Assembly: GCA_013368325.1 (NCBI GenBank)
Contig: JAACJK010000005.1
Span: 1 to 64,000, forward strand
DNA: 64,000 nucleotides
Direction: 5' to 3'
DNA from: Ephemerocybe angulata
Lineage: Eukaryota > Basidiomycota > Agaricomycetes > Agaricales > Psathyrellaceae
Shown here: in pieces, positions 11,151 to 22,641 of the stretch
Position numbering within the stretch: position 1 is the first letter of the stretch
Layout of the letters: each line of letters opens with the position of its first letter
Program-made: the position numbers and the translations under genes
Notes under the pieces: generated by a model
The model's database searches: none
What the model saw: the letters and a program-made list of their open reading frames with translations, nothing else
Told to the model about the DNA's origin: nothing

Positions 11151-11663
11151 TAGTGCCTTACAGGCTCGGGCTCAAAGCCGCGAGCCGGGCCAAGCCGGGC
11201 CTTTACAGGCCAAGCCGAGCCGGGCCTTACCCAATATGGCAGTGGGGCCCGGCTGGGCTCAAGGCCCGGCTCAAAAATCTGCGCCCAAAAAAGCCGCGGC
11301 CTAAGCCTTGACCGGCTCAAAGATACCATATGGCACTTTGGTGCAGCGGTTATGGCTCTGAAAATGTGTCCGCGAGGTTGCCGGTTCAATTCTCACTCAT
11401 GGTATAGTAGTATTTTGGACCCGGATGGCCCGCAGAACTCAACTGACAACCTGTATATACATTGAATACAAAAAATTACTGACCATGATAGAGATTCAAT
11501 AGAAAAAAATTGTAGTGGAAGGCCGCGGCCTAAGCCGTGAGCCGAGCCGGGCCCGACCGAATTGGGGGCTCAAGGCTGGGCTCACAAATATTGCGAGCCC
11601 GAGCCCACCAAAGCCGGGCCCAAGCCGCGGCTTTTGAGCCGGGCCTGGGCCTGTAAGGCACTA
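11151..11663. mobile_element. hAT-like non-autonomous element (fold-back MITE), 513 bp
   Basis: Terminal inverted repeats start TAGTGCCTTACAGGC on both ends and are flanked by an 8-bp direct repeat, TCTATGTT, at 11143-11150 and 11664-11671. An 8-bp TSD with a TAGTG-type terminus fits the hAT superfamily. The arms continue as GC-rich GGCTC/GGGCC runs that can fold back on each other over more than 100 bp. There is no transposase frame. The centre carries pol III-like boxes (separate entry). Confidence 0.7.
11323..11405 (+). ncRNA. tRNA-like / SINE-like pol III promoter segment
   Basis: A box A-like TGGTGCAGCGG (11339-11349) and a box B-like GGTTCAATTCT (11383-11393) have tRNA-like spacing. 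The outer 7-mers ATACCAT (11323-11329) and ATGGTAT (11399-11405) are complementary. The T-arm pairing is poor and box A is too far from the outer stem for a functional tRNA, so a tRNA-derived SINE head inside the hAT-like element is more likely. A-rich stretches follow at about 11470-11515. Confidence 0.3.
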
Positions 11664-11671
11664 TCTATGTT

Positions 11672-12654
11672 ATCTGTTGGACTATTGATTATTCTTACGT
11701 TCTTTACCTTTCTTAGAATTGGCGACGGGTGCAGTGTCGAATTTGGGTGGGCTTGCTGGGAAGTCCTACTCGGTGCTCGCTTTCGCCCGGCTTACTAGGG
11801 TGTATCGTCGCGTTCGTCCTTGCTGGATGTTCGACTGAGTCTCGAGATATCGCCAGCCTCGCCTCGAGGGAGGCGAGGCTGTTCTGTGATACGTCGAAAG
11901 TGCGATATCAGATGGGGTCATTCGTTAGAAGAATCCTCTGCGTACCCGAAGTCTCCCCAGTGTGAAACGCAGAGGCGGCTGATGCACTGCGTGGCGTCTC
12001 GTTTCTGGTGTCATGGTGTGCGGGAGGAAACGAGCATTCCTTGCCCCTCTGATCATTCGTTCGGTGTTTGATTGGGCCAGGATCTTGATATGGAGAATGA
12101 AAGTCAGATAGCCTGGTGATAATTGGTGGGTTGTGTGCGGGGTGTGGGGACAGGCTTCAGATTATGATGTCCGTGTACCCGGAGTACTCGCATGACTAGA
12201 CGTGTTCGCCATCCAATCAGAATGCGCATCTTGGGTGCTTATTATGCCTTCATGTGGCGAGGGCGATGACACGGAGACAGATAGGCGAGCGGTGGGGCTG
12301 TCCTCTGTGAAGCTGCTTCGGACGGTTCAATTTATTGAATATTTGCTGTGTCTATTGCGTGAGGTCGCATCCGGAACGCTGTAAACCGGCGCTTATCCGA
12401 TATTAAATGCTGGCAGTGCTGCATTCTTGATGTCCCGAAGCCATATTTTTTGTGCTGCTCGTATAAAGTAAGGTTTGGGGAGGACATTATCACTCCTCTG
12501 TACATCCCCTGGCGTCGATTCTTATTCAGGACATCCAAGCATCTCCCAAAACACCAGCATGGCCACCCTGCGGTATGTCTTTCTCATGCGTAGATCATCT
12601 GCCTTGGAATTGAATCTAGTGTTAGTGGCTCGATTGGACCCGCGGACATAGAGG
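11672..12654. other. No supportable gene; upstream region of the TPR-CHAT gene
   Basis: Short frames only. The 5' end of the TPR-CHAT gene may lie here: an ATG at 12559 followed by GTATGT at 12573, and a GTGAGT donor at 12655 paired with a TAG acceptor at 12707-12709, are candidate splice sites. The initiator codon could not be fixed. Confidence 0.35.
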
Positions 12655-12709
12655 GTGAGTAGCATGTGCACCGTGTAATGAAGGGTGGGGTATCGATGAT
12701 ACAACCTAG

Positions 12710-15700
12710 ATGATCACAAGAGTCTGTCTAAAGCTGCACGGGCTTTCAAAGCGCAATACGACCGAACCAACGACCTCAATGACATTTCAAGAGCGATAAC
12801 GACACTTCGACGAGCAGTGGAAATCACTCCAGAGGGCTACGAGTACCTGCCTTTCTATTTGAACGGGCTCGGAGATTGGCTCGACGCACGCTGCACGCGT
12901 GCTGGAGACCTTGAAGAAGATGGGATCGAGGCCATTCAGGCGCACCGGAAAGCGGTGCAGCTCACTCCAGGCGGCCATCCGGCAATGCCGTATTGGCTCA
13001 ACAATCTTGGTACCTCGTTACGGTTCCGCTATGAGCGTACTGGCGATATCAACGACTTTGCTGAGGCACTCCGAGCACATCAAGAAGCGGTTAGGCTTTG
13101 GTTAGGCTCAGTCTGGAGAATCATAATCCGTGCATGGCATTGTGGCTTGGTAACATCGGAAGGTTGCTCAAATCTCGCTACCAGCGCACTCGGGATCTTC
13201 AAGACCTCGCAGAGGATATCATAGCTCAGCGGAGAGTATTGGATCACAGTCCGGAGGAATCTCCAGACCATCCGTACTGGATCAACGAGCTCGGGGTCTC
13301 GCTGCGCATTCGCTTTCAGCTCGACGGGGATCCAGACGACCTTGCTGGAGCAGTCGCAGCTCATCGGAAAGCCGTGCAACTGACCGCTAAGGACCATCCA
13401 GATATGGTCTACTGGCTCAACAATCTTGGAGACTCATTGCAGCACCACTTCAACCATACTGGGAGTGTAGAGGCCCTCACAGAGGCCATCATATCGAAGC
13501 AGGGAGCGGTGGAGCTGACTCCGGAGGGTCACCAAGAAATGCCTTCGCGACTCGGAGACCTTGGGAGGTTCTTTGAGCTCCGCTTCCAGCGCACTGGATA
13601 TCTTCACGACCTCGCCGAAGCGATCGCAGCTCAACAGAGAGCGGTTGACCTCACTCCGGAGCGTCATCAAGAAATGGCTATCAGGCTCACCAGCCTTGGC
13701 ATCTCCTATCATTCCCGCTTCAAGCGCACCGGAGATCTTCAAGACCTTGCTGAGGCCATATCAGCAGGAAGGAGAGCAGTGGAACTCACTCCGGAAGATC
13801 ATTCACGCATGGCGTACATGCTCAACAGCCTCGGGACCTCGCTCGAGTCCCGCTTCAAGCGCACCGGGGTCCTTCAGGATCTTTCTGAAAGTATCTCAGC
13901 GATGCGTAAAGCGGTGGAGCTTACGCGAGAGGGTGATCGAGACATGTTTTTCTGGCTCACCAACATCGGCATTTCGCTTGGGTTGCGCTTCCAGTACACT
14001 AATGACCTTCAAGACCTCGCTGAAGCCATCTCGACTACCCAGAAAGCGGTGGCGCTCGCCCCAGAGGGTCACGCAGACATGGCGGTTCCCCTCCATAACC
14101 TCGGTATCTGGTTCCAGACCCGGTTCAAGCGCACTGGGAGTCGCAACGACATTGATGAAGCTCTTTTAGTCGGGCAGAGAGCAGTGGCGCTCACCCCAGA
14201 GGGTCATGGTGATATGCCAAACCGCCTTGCCAACCTCGGCCTCTCCTTCAGGGCTCGGTTCAAGCTGACTGGGGAGCTTGGGGACTATACAGACGCCATT
14301 TCTAATTTCAAGGCCTCTGCGACTTACGGCTCTGGACCTCCACGTAGTAGGTTAAGGGGAGCTACTGAGTGGGCTCGATTGTTACAGCATTTTGATCCCC
14401 CGTCGCCAGACATTCTGACCGCCCTCGATACTGTCATTTGCTTGAACGCATTGGCTGCAACTCTCGCGCAAACTCTGCAGACACGGTACACGCAGATTCA
14501 ACAGACGTCCGGTCTACCTCTTCAAGCTGCTGCTTTAGCATTTACACTCAACCGGGTGGACAAAGCTCTGGAATGGCTTGAACAAGGTCGCTGCCATGTA
14601 TGGGGTCAGCTCACCAATCTTCGGGCACCGCTAGATGACCTACGTATCCATGACAGTCAGCTTGCAGACAGCATTATAGAGGTGGCCAGACGGCTCGAGA
14701 CTGCTGGGTTATCCACAGCCATACCCCGATCAGAAATGTCGGCCTCAGAGAAGGTATCGTTGGAGGATCAAGCCCGAGCACATGCGAGGCTGGCGCGGGA
14801 GTGGGACGAGCTTCTTGCGCGGGCCCGTGCTTTTCCTGGTCTCGAAGCGCTCCTCAAGTCAGGCACCTTACCACACCACCTCCCAGAAGCAGGTCATGTC
14901 ATTGTCGTTAATGTTGATGAGCTTCGATGCGACGCAATTGTCCTATCAGGTGGATGTGATACGCCCTTACATATCCCCCTACCCACCTTTTCGCTTGCCA
15001 TGTGCAATCAGTACGGAGGGGATCTAAAGGCGCAACTACGATCCTACGACATCTGTGATCGTGGGGGAACGATAATGATGGTTCCAGAAGGAGAGCGAGG
15101 ATTCAGGACTGCCGTTCGGCGTGGGGGAGGCAGTGCCACTGTTATTCAGGAAATCCTTCGAAGTCTATGGCAAGACATAGTAAAGCCAGTGCTACAGGGT
15201 CTGGGTATTTACGTGAGTATATTTACAATGTATTCCATTTCAAGTTATTAATCGCTAACTCATATTACCACAGAACCTAGGCCGGACGCCGCCAAAGGTA
15301 CTAACAAGGATTTGGTGGTGCCCTACAGGGCCACTGTCCTTCCTCCCAATTCACGCCGCCGGGATCTACGGGAAGGAAGACTCTGAGTGTATCATGGACT
15401 ACGCGGCCTGTTCATATATCCCGACTGTCACCGCGCTCAGCGACCGTGTCAGAAATGACCGTCCAATCGACAAAGCGGTGTCTGGGCTATTCATGACCTG
15501 TCAACCGAGCGCATCGGGCGGCTCTCACATCCCCGGAACCACAGTGGAGGTTCAATCCATTCACACTCTAGCCGCCGAGACAGGAATCAGAGCGGAGAAG
15601 GTTGAAGAAAGTGCCGTCACGCCGGCCAGCTGTCTTGACTTTATGGAGCGGTATAGCAGCGTTCACCTGGCTTGCCACGCGTTGCAAGGAACGACAGATC

Positions 15701-16113
15701 CGCTCAAAAGTCGATTCCTTCTCTACGATGGGTCGCTTGACCTCTCTGATATTCTTCGGCGTAACCTGAAGAACGCTGATTTCGCGTTCCTCTCTGCTTG
15801 CCAGACAGGTACGGGATCACACGAGCTCCCCGACGAAGCTGTACATCTCGCTGCTGGAATGCTGGCTGCGGGATACCGTCGAGTGGTGGCAACAATGTGG
15901 TCCATTGGAGATCGGCACGCACCGGATGTCGCTTTCGACTTCTACAAATACTTGTTGGACCATAGAGACTCCTCCCCGGGTGAGAGAGGGTTCGATGGGA
16001 GCAAATCTGCGCATGCCCTCCACCACGCGGTACAACAGTTCAGGCTTCGACTTGACGATAACTCGGACCGATCCTATCTCGCATGGATCCCATATGTTCA
16101 TTTTGGATATTAA
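12710..16113 (+). CDS. TPR-repeat CHAT-domain protein (caspase-like), frameshifted copy
   Basis: From 12710 to about 14330 the sequence encodes some eleven TPR-type repeats of about 45 residues with the recurring pattern LAEAI-x4-RAVELTPE-x-H and NLG-x-S-x3-RF-x-RTG-x-LQD. A helical linker follows, then a CHAT domain. Removing the phase-0 intron 15213-15273 joins GLGIY to NLGRTPPKVLTRIWWCPTGP, giving the classic WWCPTGPLSFLP-x-HAAG motif. The catalytic pair appears as His in SVHLACHALQG and Cys in FLSACQTGTG. The protein ends in LAWIPYVHFGY with TAA at 16111-16113. CHAT domains are caspase-clan cysteine peptidases, often fused to TPRs that sense partners. In fungi they are candidate self/non-self or cell-death effectors, but this role is inference. 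The repeat frame is broken at 13091-13111 (separate entry), so this allele would be truncated unless the shift is an assembly error. The N-terminus is unresolved. Confidence 0.85.
13091..13112 (+). other. Frameshifting 11-bp near-duplication in the TPR region
   Basis: GTTAGGCTTTG is followed directly by GTTAGGCTCAG. The first copy moves the reading frame from the upstream TPR units (EALRAHQEAVRL) away from the downstream units (SLENHNPCMALW). Leaving out one 11-bp copy would make the TPR pattern continuous. No splice signals explain it. Confidence 0.75.
15213..15273 (+). other. 61-nt GT-AG intron in the CHAT gene
   Basis: Donor GTGAGT, acceptor TTACCACAG, phase 0. A CTAAC branch-point-like motif lies 14-20 nt upstream of the acceptor. 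Confidence 0.85.
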
Positions 16114-17300
16114 TTTAGTTTTAATGCTGGGGTCCGGGCTCAAGGTTCATCATCCTGTAATCTTCGTTTCAATTTTGTCGCTATCCCCACCACTGTGTGT
16201 ACATTTGTCTGCGTATGTCCGCCTGTTTCTGCGTTTCTCAAGTCCCATGTGTCGTGCTCTTTGATACTCTTTGTTCAAGACTTTGATGACTATAATGCTT
16301 CCGTGGGACTCATGCTAACATTGCAATGAACTACCCAGTCGTAAGTACCAGCGTTCTCGTCCCCTCATGTCAGCCCACATACAAGCTCAACCGACGACTG
16401 CGTTCCACTTTTACCGCAGATGCCCGTGCTGGAGGTTCAAACGTTCATGTGGAGAGGTTACTGGGGTTGTCGGAGGATGGGTGGAACACTGGGTACCAAG
16501 TATACATTCTGTGCCATACCCAACGAAGGGTTTCCCCGACTTCTAGCGACGTGAGCACCAAGGGAAGCATCCGAGTGAGAGGGTCACAGTTAACAGCAAG
16601 ATTACCAAGAGGAGGAGGACCCAGTCGCACTACTCCAAGGTGTATTACTGGTGACTTCCTCCTTCAAATGGATAGAAGCCGGGTTCGCAGCATGGCTATT
16701 ACTCTAGCCGTGTGATACCTTTGATTCTCAATACCTCTTGAAATGAGGTCATTCCTTTCGGTCTCTATGCTAGCTCTAACGATAGCGCTTACTAGTGCGT
16801 AGTGCGCTCCATATACGTACCACGAGCTTAATATTCGTTGCATATTCCCTACTCTCAGAAGATCTGGCCACTTGGCTGATCATTAGATATATACTCATGC
16901 CTGTAACGTACCTCATAGTAAAACCACAAGGAGCCAGCGTGCGAGCATACTGCTCAAACAAACACAACCGTGTTAACAACGCTAGCCCGTGGCAATTAGG
17001 CGCCCGTCAAAGCCCCTATCAACACCACACGTGCGCCGGAAACGTGGCCGTACCGGAGCCCCGGCCGACGTGCGATGACAACGTATTCATCCTCCTTCCT
17101 CCTCCTCATCATCGTCTCATCCCCTCCTCATCTGCCTCCCATCTTCTTGACTGGGCTACTCCAGACTAAATCTGGGGCAAGCCCACGGACAATAGCTAGA
17201 CCACGGACATCAGAACGCCAACACAAACACCACTTGAATACAGCACCCCGCATACCAGGACATTCGACACTATGGAGCCATTGCACTAAGCGACTCCCAC
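16114..17300. other. Unassigned sequence with one coding remnant
   Basis: The region is the 3' flank of the CHAT gene and further sequence without a recognised gene. At 16390-16490 it holds the diverged copy of the fragment described at 10690-10830. Open frames are short. Confidence 0.4.
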
Positions 17301-17738
17301 CCTCAAGCCTCCCTCAAATCGGGTTCCGCTTTGACGTTGCTTGCGTCGCACGTGCCTGCGCAGAAATTGGAACGTCGAATGCATTGCTTAGAGGAGGGAA
17401 GAGTGCTTCTACGACGTCGTTTTCGGTGCCTGGCACTAGCGCCCGTCTAGGAAGTGGAGGAGGATGAGGATGAGTAGAAGGAGTGCTGGGAGGTGCTGCA
17501 CTGGCTGTCAATGTGGCGAGTTCGAGGGTTGACTTTGTAGAGGGTACGCGCGCCTCGCTCGGTCTAATCGAGGAGGAGAGCGTCTGGATGCTCGCTTCCT
17601 CGTCCTCTCCGTCTGCTCCCTCGTCCCCTTCTCCGGCCCTACCACCACCGCCGATTTCGGTATCATGGTTGGGTACGTCTCTCATCCATGGTCACATTCC
17701 ACACAGGCTGAGTACCTGACGTATCCTTCCCTCTGTGT

Positions 17739-18600
17739 GTACGTTTGTGTGTGCAGATCCATCAGGTCCAAGTGCCCCACCCTCAGCCTTCCTTTCGACC
17801 TCCCAGTCGAAGACCACAGGCCGGTTCGCGTCTTCTGGACGCTCGAAACCTCGCAGTACATCGTCCGCCTCGAGCACCCGACCCGGGATCTCACAAGAAA
17901 CGAGCTGCAACGAAAACAGTGGTGGAACTGGAGGAGGAGGAGGAGGAGGAGGAGGAGGTAGGGACGGACCGGTTGCCGTCGATATTGAGGATGTTGGATT
18001 ATGGATCTCTTCCCCGGGGAGGGGGTAGCTGGGGTGTCCATCTCGGGTTCACCTACGGGGGATATGGGTGCAGGTGCGAATGAAACTTCGATGACCACGG
18101 ACATCTACACGATCGGGAACGTCCAAGACCGAGACGACGACGCCGACCCTCCCATCGGGCTCTCAGAGTCACCCGCATTCACATCTTCGCCTCTCCCGCT
18201 CCCTCCCTCCCAGTCTCACTTTCTTCCCGTCCCCGAATCCGAGTGCGAACTCTACCCCGAGCCGACACCCTCAATCCTAATTACAATTACAGTAACACCC
18301 CACACTCCCCTCGAACCCAAAATCACACTCTACCCGCCTCCTCTACCAACACCGCCTGCGCTCCCTGCGGCGTACACAAGCTCTACACCGGGCTCGACGG
18401 CGAGGAAGAGGTCATGCTTCTATGCTTCTCGGTCGCCTCCGACTTCGAGGGCTATTCAACGTTGACATCTGCTTTCGCACCGGCCGTCGACTGGTGGGCT
18501 AGGGCTATGGTGGGGAGCGAGGCGACAGTGATAGCGAGGACGCCGCTTGTGCCAGCTGTTCCGATTTTGGGCTGGGTGTGAATGTGAGGGTGATGGAGAA
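17739..18600 (+). other. Possible decayed or mis-framed Ser/Thr/Pro-rich gene
   Basis: All three forward frames stay open over hundreds of bases because of GC content. A candidate exon follows a TGTGTGCAG acceptor at about 17756 and reads a Ser/Arg-rich stretch. The frame starting with ATG at 18001 gives a 154-codon S/T/P-rich product (MDLFPGEGVAGVSISGSP). Another frame contains HKLYTGLDGEEEVMLLCFSV near 18370-18430. No single frame is convincing throughout and no domain is recognised. Confidence 0.2.
17930..17959. repeat. Trinucleotide microsatellite (GGA)n
   Basis: About ten uninterrupted GGA/AGG units. Depending on frame they would code poly-Gly, poly-Glu or poly-Arg. Confidence 0.85.
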
Positions 18601-18869
18601 GTAGGTTGTGCGTTGAACGTTTATCGCGTTGACCTTCCTCGGTGGTGGGGACCCAGAGGGTTGAGGACGGCGGGAATGATTGGGGCGGGCACGGGGACGG
18701 GGAGGCGAGCGAGGAGTTGCTGGGATAGGAAATGCATGACGGGGGTGTGAAGGATATTGAGAATGTGAAGGAGAGGTCTTACCCAAGATACGACGACGAC
18801 TGTGTTCCGCTTTCGCTGCAGCCGCCGTGGGAGGAAGAGAGCGGGTGGGGGTGGAAGTGAGTTCGGAGT

Positions 18870-19566
18870 ATGGGGTGGGAGAGAGGTTTGAGTATGGGGG
18901 AAGGTTATGGGATGATCATGGGCGGGAGTGGGGCGGGAGGGTCTGGGGCGGGGGAATCTGGGGCGGGAGGGGAGTCAGGAGGGGAGTTGCCTCCCTTGGT
19001 TTCGATTTTTGCTTCGGAGTATAGTCACACGATAGTGCATCGGTCCTTTTTGGTTGGCACGAGTCGAGTGCGTGTGTGCATGGGTTCGGTTATCCGTGCT
19101 GACGCTTGTGTTCAAGCTACGACTCGATGCGCGTTCTTTCTGTCTTTGGAGCGGACCTTTGTCGGTTCTTTCTTGCATCGCTGGTAGCGTCGTCCATGCT
19201 CGCGAGCATGCTGTACTGACCGTTCGGCTGCCCTCCACTGTACTCTTGGTTCGCCTGGTGTCTATAGTGCCGGGTACGGTCTTGGGTACGACTGTTGTAA
19301 TAGGTGAGCGAAGTAGAATCAAATATACATATATCGCACTCGTCAGGTCTGCGCTATTCCCCCGAAATACTGTGCGGGCGAGATCGGTAGTGTGGCTCGC
19401 AACGTAGGTATCATAATACTCGAGTATGTAATCTGCAAACCTCTAAAGCTATGCAGGATATGCATTGTGCGAGTTCTCTCCTTGTAAAGAAGTCTCTGCC
19501 ACATGGTCCCAGAGAAAGAGCTGCAAACCTCTCGATTGAAAACCTAAGGATGCTGTAGACCGGCGC
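18870..19566. other. No supportable gene
   Basis: G-rich low-complexity sequence (GGGGCGGGAG repeats at about 18920-18990) is followed by ordinary sequence. A perfect 16-bp palindrome CATGCTCGCGAGCATG lies at 19195-19210. Confidence 0.4.
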
Positions 19567-19959
19567 CTATCTCGCATCACAGAGGGCTGTGCGGCAGAGT
19601 CTATATAGAGATGACTGAATGGAACGGCCCCGAGGAAGCACTGCGATAGGGTTAGCGAGGATAAGGTGGCGCTCGGGTGGGGCGGGTGTCAGGTTGTCGT
19701 GATCCATCGCGTAGAACTCGCGCTCCTTGAAACCGAGTCCGGCCGCTTGCTCTTCCCTAAGGTCCAGAATATCTCTCGCGATTTCCTCGACAGGAAGAGT
19801 GGAGCTCATAGGCACTGTGTCTTGTGTCAACATACAACTTATATTGGGGTGATATCTCCTCGTCCCTTGTGCACCGTATAATATATGAAATTCCACCACC
19901 GTCACCGAGACTACAATAAGTGCTGAAGCGTAGAAAGGAGGCAAGATACTAGTGCACAA
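19567..19959 (-). CDS. Doubtful ORF downstream of the DUF6533 gene
   Basis: A 130-codon minus-strand frame with a short hydrophobic N-terminal run (ASALIVVSVTVVEFHILYG) and an internal Met reading MSSTLPVEEIARDILDLREE. No domain is recognised. It could be a small gene, an alternative 3' exon of the DUF6533 gene, or chance. Confidence 0.25.
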   Translation of the reverse strand: MCTSILPPFYASALIVVSVTVVEFHILYGAQGTRRYHPNISCMLTQDTVPMSSTLPVEEIARDILDLREEQAAGLGFKEREFYAMDHDNLTPAPPERHLILANPIAVLPRGRSIQSSLYRLCRTALCDAR

Positions 19960-20069
19960 AAGGGAAAAAGGGAATAAACCCGACTACAAAGTCGATAAAT
20001 AGGGGGAAGGGGCACGAATAAAACACATGAGAGAAAAGAGAATCACATCGTAACAGTACTAATCACCTG

Positions 20070-22003
20070 TTAGGTTGTGGCTCGCAATTCCCCGTTCTCC
20101 TCAGCGCCAGGAATTGCGCCTACTTCGGCCTCCGCATCGCGCCTCGCCGTGCCATCTTCAGCGTCGCCCTGGCGTCCAAGACCCGCATAGCGCCGCACTT
20201 GCCGCAGCTGGATACCGGTATGCTCGTCATCATCGTTGTCTTCGGAGTTATATCCTGGAACGGGAGCTCCGAAGAGGAGTGATGAGACGGATCTCTGGAC
20301 GCTGGGATCCTCAGTCTTGCGCATATTAAGGAGGAGGCGGCACGCCAGAATAGGCATCACTGTATGCTGAGCACTAATTCATATTTGAAGACTGAATATG
20401 CATGTCAGAGTGAATCTTTGGAGACAGCACTTACTCGATTGCAATACTACCGTGTTGGTTTGAAGATTGACTGCTTGGACGGAATGAGAATATTGTGGCA
20501 CTTACGTATCCGGAATATTGTAGAATCCAAGTAACTGGGTGGCACAGGGTAAGCCATGCGGTTTTCCTGCAGGGCTGGAGCTCCTACCTCTACAAAACTG
20601 TTGGTCACAGCGGCAAAGAGGCGTAATGCTGAGATCACCATCAACAAACAGGGCAAAAATATGGCCATTGGAACATACCTATCAGTGAAAACAGGTGCAC
20701 ACCGCTATCTCGACGAAGAACATGTAATAGTGTGCCCGTTGTTTTCCTGTAACGAACGAGGAACACTGATAGCATCAAGATAGCCATGGCTATTTTTGGT
20801 CAGAAAGAACATGTTCGATATCGACGGTGGTGCTTACCTGTAGCCTTTGCCAAACTGATGTATCCCGCTAATACCGCCATTTTCATACTATTGGGTGAGA
20901 AGTCATCTGCCCAGGTACATCCGTAGCCCAGTTCTTCATCCAGTTTGGAAAGTGGCATTGCTAGTATTTGAACTCAGTGAGTTATAAGTACCCATCAGTG
21001 GGGGGATCGTACTGCGTGACACTTCGGAGTCCAACCGGTTTCCTAAAATAATCACCGGAATGGTCAGACCCTGATTCATCTAGTTAGCGGTACCCTTCTT
21101 GCTGGAGTGAATTAATTTTACCGTATATATCAAGACCAACAGTGCAAGGTACCTTCTCCGCGCCCCTAGCAAGGCATGGAGGCACAGGAGGATGGCGACT
21201 GGGACGAGACTGTGAGTCTTGTGTGAACAGCACTGTCTATTGATAAACTAACCTTCTGCCCCATAAAGGATAACTCGTTCTATCGCTGAGGTGGCAGCGG
21301 TGTGGATCAGCGTCATTACTGTAGTGATGGAGGCTTCGGGTACCAGCCTTACCTGTTGTGTTAGCTATATCCACTCCCTGACAGACCTGAGGAGTAGCGT
21401 GGCGTGAGCACTGAGAAAGCGTAGCCCACAAGCGAAGTCCGATACCTTGGGCGTCAAGTCCATATGAATCCTAAGTTCCACTGAAAGCCGTATGTGACTA
21501 CACAGGTGATGAAAGGTCATGACAGTCAACGCACTGAGAATTGCCAGTATAATGTAGCAAATCGGGAAGTATCGAAGCAGGATGAAAAGTATCTCTCCCG
21601 TTCGCCATTTCTGGGGCCAGATTGTGGTGACCTAAGAAAACCGGACAGGTTAATACACAATGAAACTTAAAAAAGGAGCCTCTCCACTCACTTCCTCGCC
21701 AAGTGTTGTGAGATAGTGGTAGAGCTAGGGAACATTAAAAGAAATTGAGAGAACGGCAAATCACAACGGTCAAGGGTATGCTGAATGATTATTTACATAA
21801 AAAGTCCAAAAGGCAACTGGGAAGGCAGAAGTGAGTAGAATAATTATCCAACTCAATTGCATGGCGTACGTGAAGTATACTTGAGTTAATTTTCTATGTA
21901 TTAGCATACTCTTTTTCATCGTAAATGGAGGACCCACATCCTGCATCAGCCAGACATTGGCTTCCCGTATCAAATCTGCTAGCTCCTCCGGTGATAGACT
22001 CAT
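20070..22003 (-). CDS. DUF6533-type multi-pass membrane protein
   Basis: Minus-strand ATG at 22003, reading MSLSPEELADLIREANVWLM. Three exons can be resolved: 22003-21797, 21724-21692 and 21631-21446. Their introns (GTAAAT...CCCTAG and GTGAGT...TTCTTAG) are both phase 0. Splicing yields AFWTFY, then LYHYLTTLGEE, then VTTIWPQKWRTGEILFILLR, matching the Y-D-Y-x-LT-x-x-EV...W-x-x-W signature of the basidiomycete DUF6533 family, whose members have several membrane helices. Further helices are seen near 21300 (TTVMTLIHTAATSAIERV), 21180 (VAILLCLHALLGARRRYLAL) and 20660 (IFLPCLLMVISALRLFAAVT). A polar, acidic tail (NSEDNDDDEHTG) ends at TAA 20070-20072. Internal exon borders between 21445 and 20670 were not fixed. 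The biochemical function of the family is unknown. Confidence 0.7.
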
Positions 22004-22009
22004 GAATGA

Positions 22010-22600
22010 TGACGGTATGTGCCGGGAATGTTGGGATTGGTTGGTCGTTTCGTTGAATTATTCTCAAAGTCGATGTCCTATTATAATGGTTGTGGGCGCC
22101 AAAGGACTTACTTTCGAAGATCGGCGAGAGCCATGTCCCGGCGCGTACTACAGCGGGAGGATCACGATCACGGTTCCTGACAACCCTATCAACTAATCAC
22201 CTACCTACCGCTCTTCTATTGACTGACATCTCGCATCCGAGACTCAGAACCCCATACCCAGCCAGTTCAAGGCGCGGCACTTTACTCTCTGGTGGAGGCC
22301 TTAATTCGGCCACGTCGAACACCTCCGTAATTGTAGATAAGATATCAAATTACTAGGCTCGAATCTCGCAGTCACTTTAGGTGCCATTAGGTTGCACATA
22401 CTTGTGGATTCGAGACTACCAAACTACTCAGATATTTGTCGTATCTCTATTCGTATCGCATTAAAATATTCAGGGCGCCCTGTTGTTCTCCATTCTTCTC
22501 GAAGCCCACTATTAAGCGTGCGAGCCCGATAGAAGCAAAGCATAACCTATGAAGACCATTTGCTCGGAACATAGACTCGCGCATCATGAGCTCAATGATA
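22010..22600. other. Upstream flank of the DUF6533 gene, no other gene seen
   Basis: No recognisable coding or repeat structure. Confidence 0.4.
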
Positions 22601-22641
22601 TATAGACGTTGAGAATACAATAGCGAACTCGCTCCACACAG

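Noticed and set aside
11323..11405. Functional tRNA gene
   Set aside because: T-arm pairing fails and the distance from outer stem to box A is wrong. Kept only as a tRNA-like or SINE-like segment.
19195..19210. 16-bp palindrome CATGCTCGCGAGCATG
   Set aside because: Isolated, no repeated copy or gene context; compatible with chance in 64 kb.
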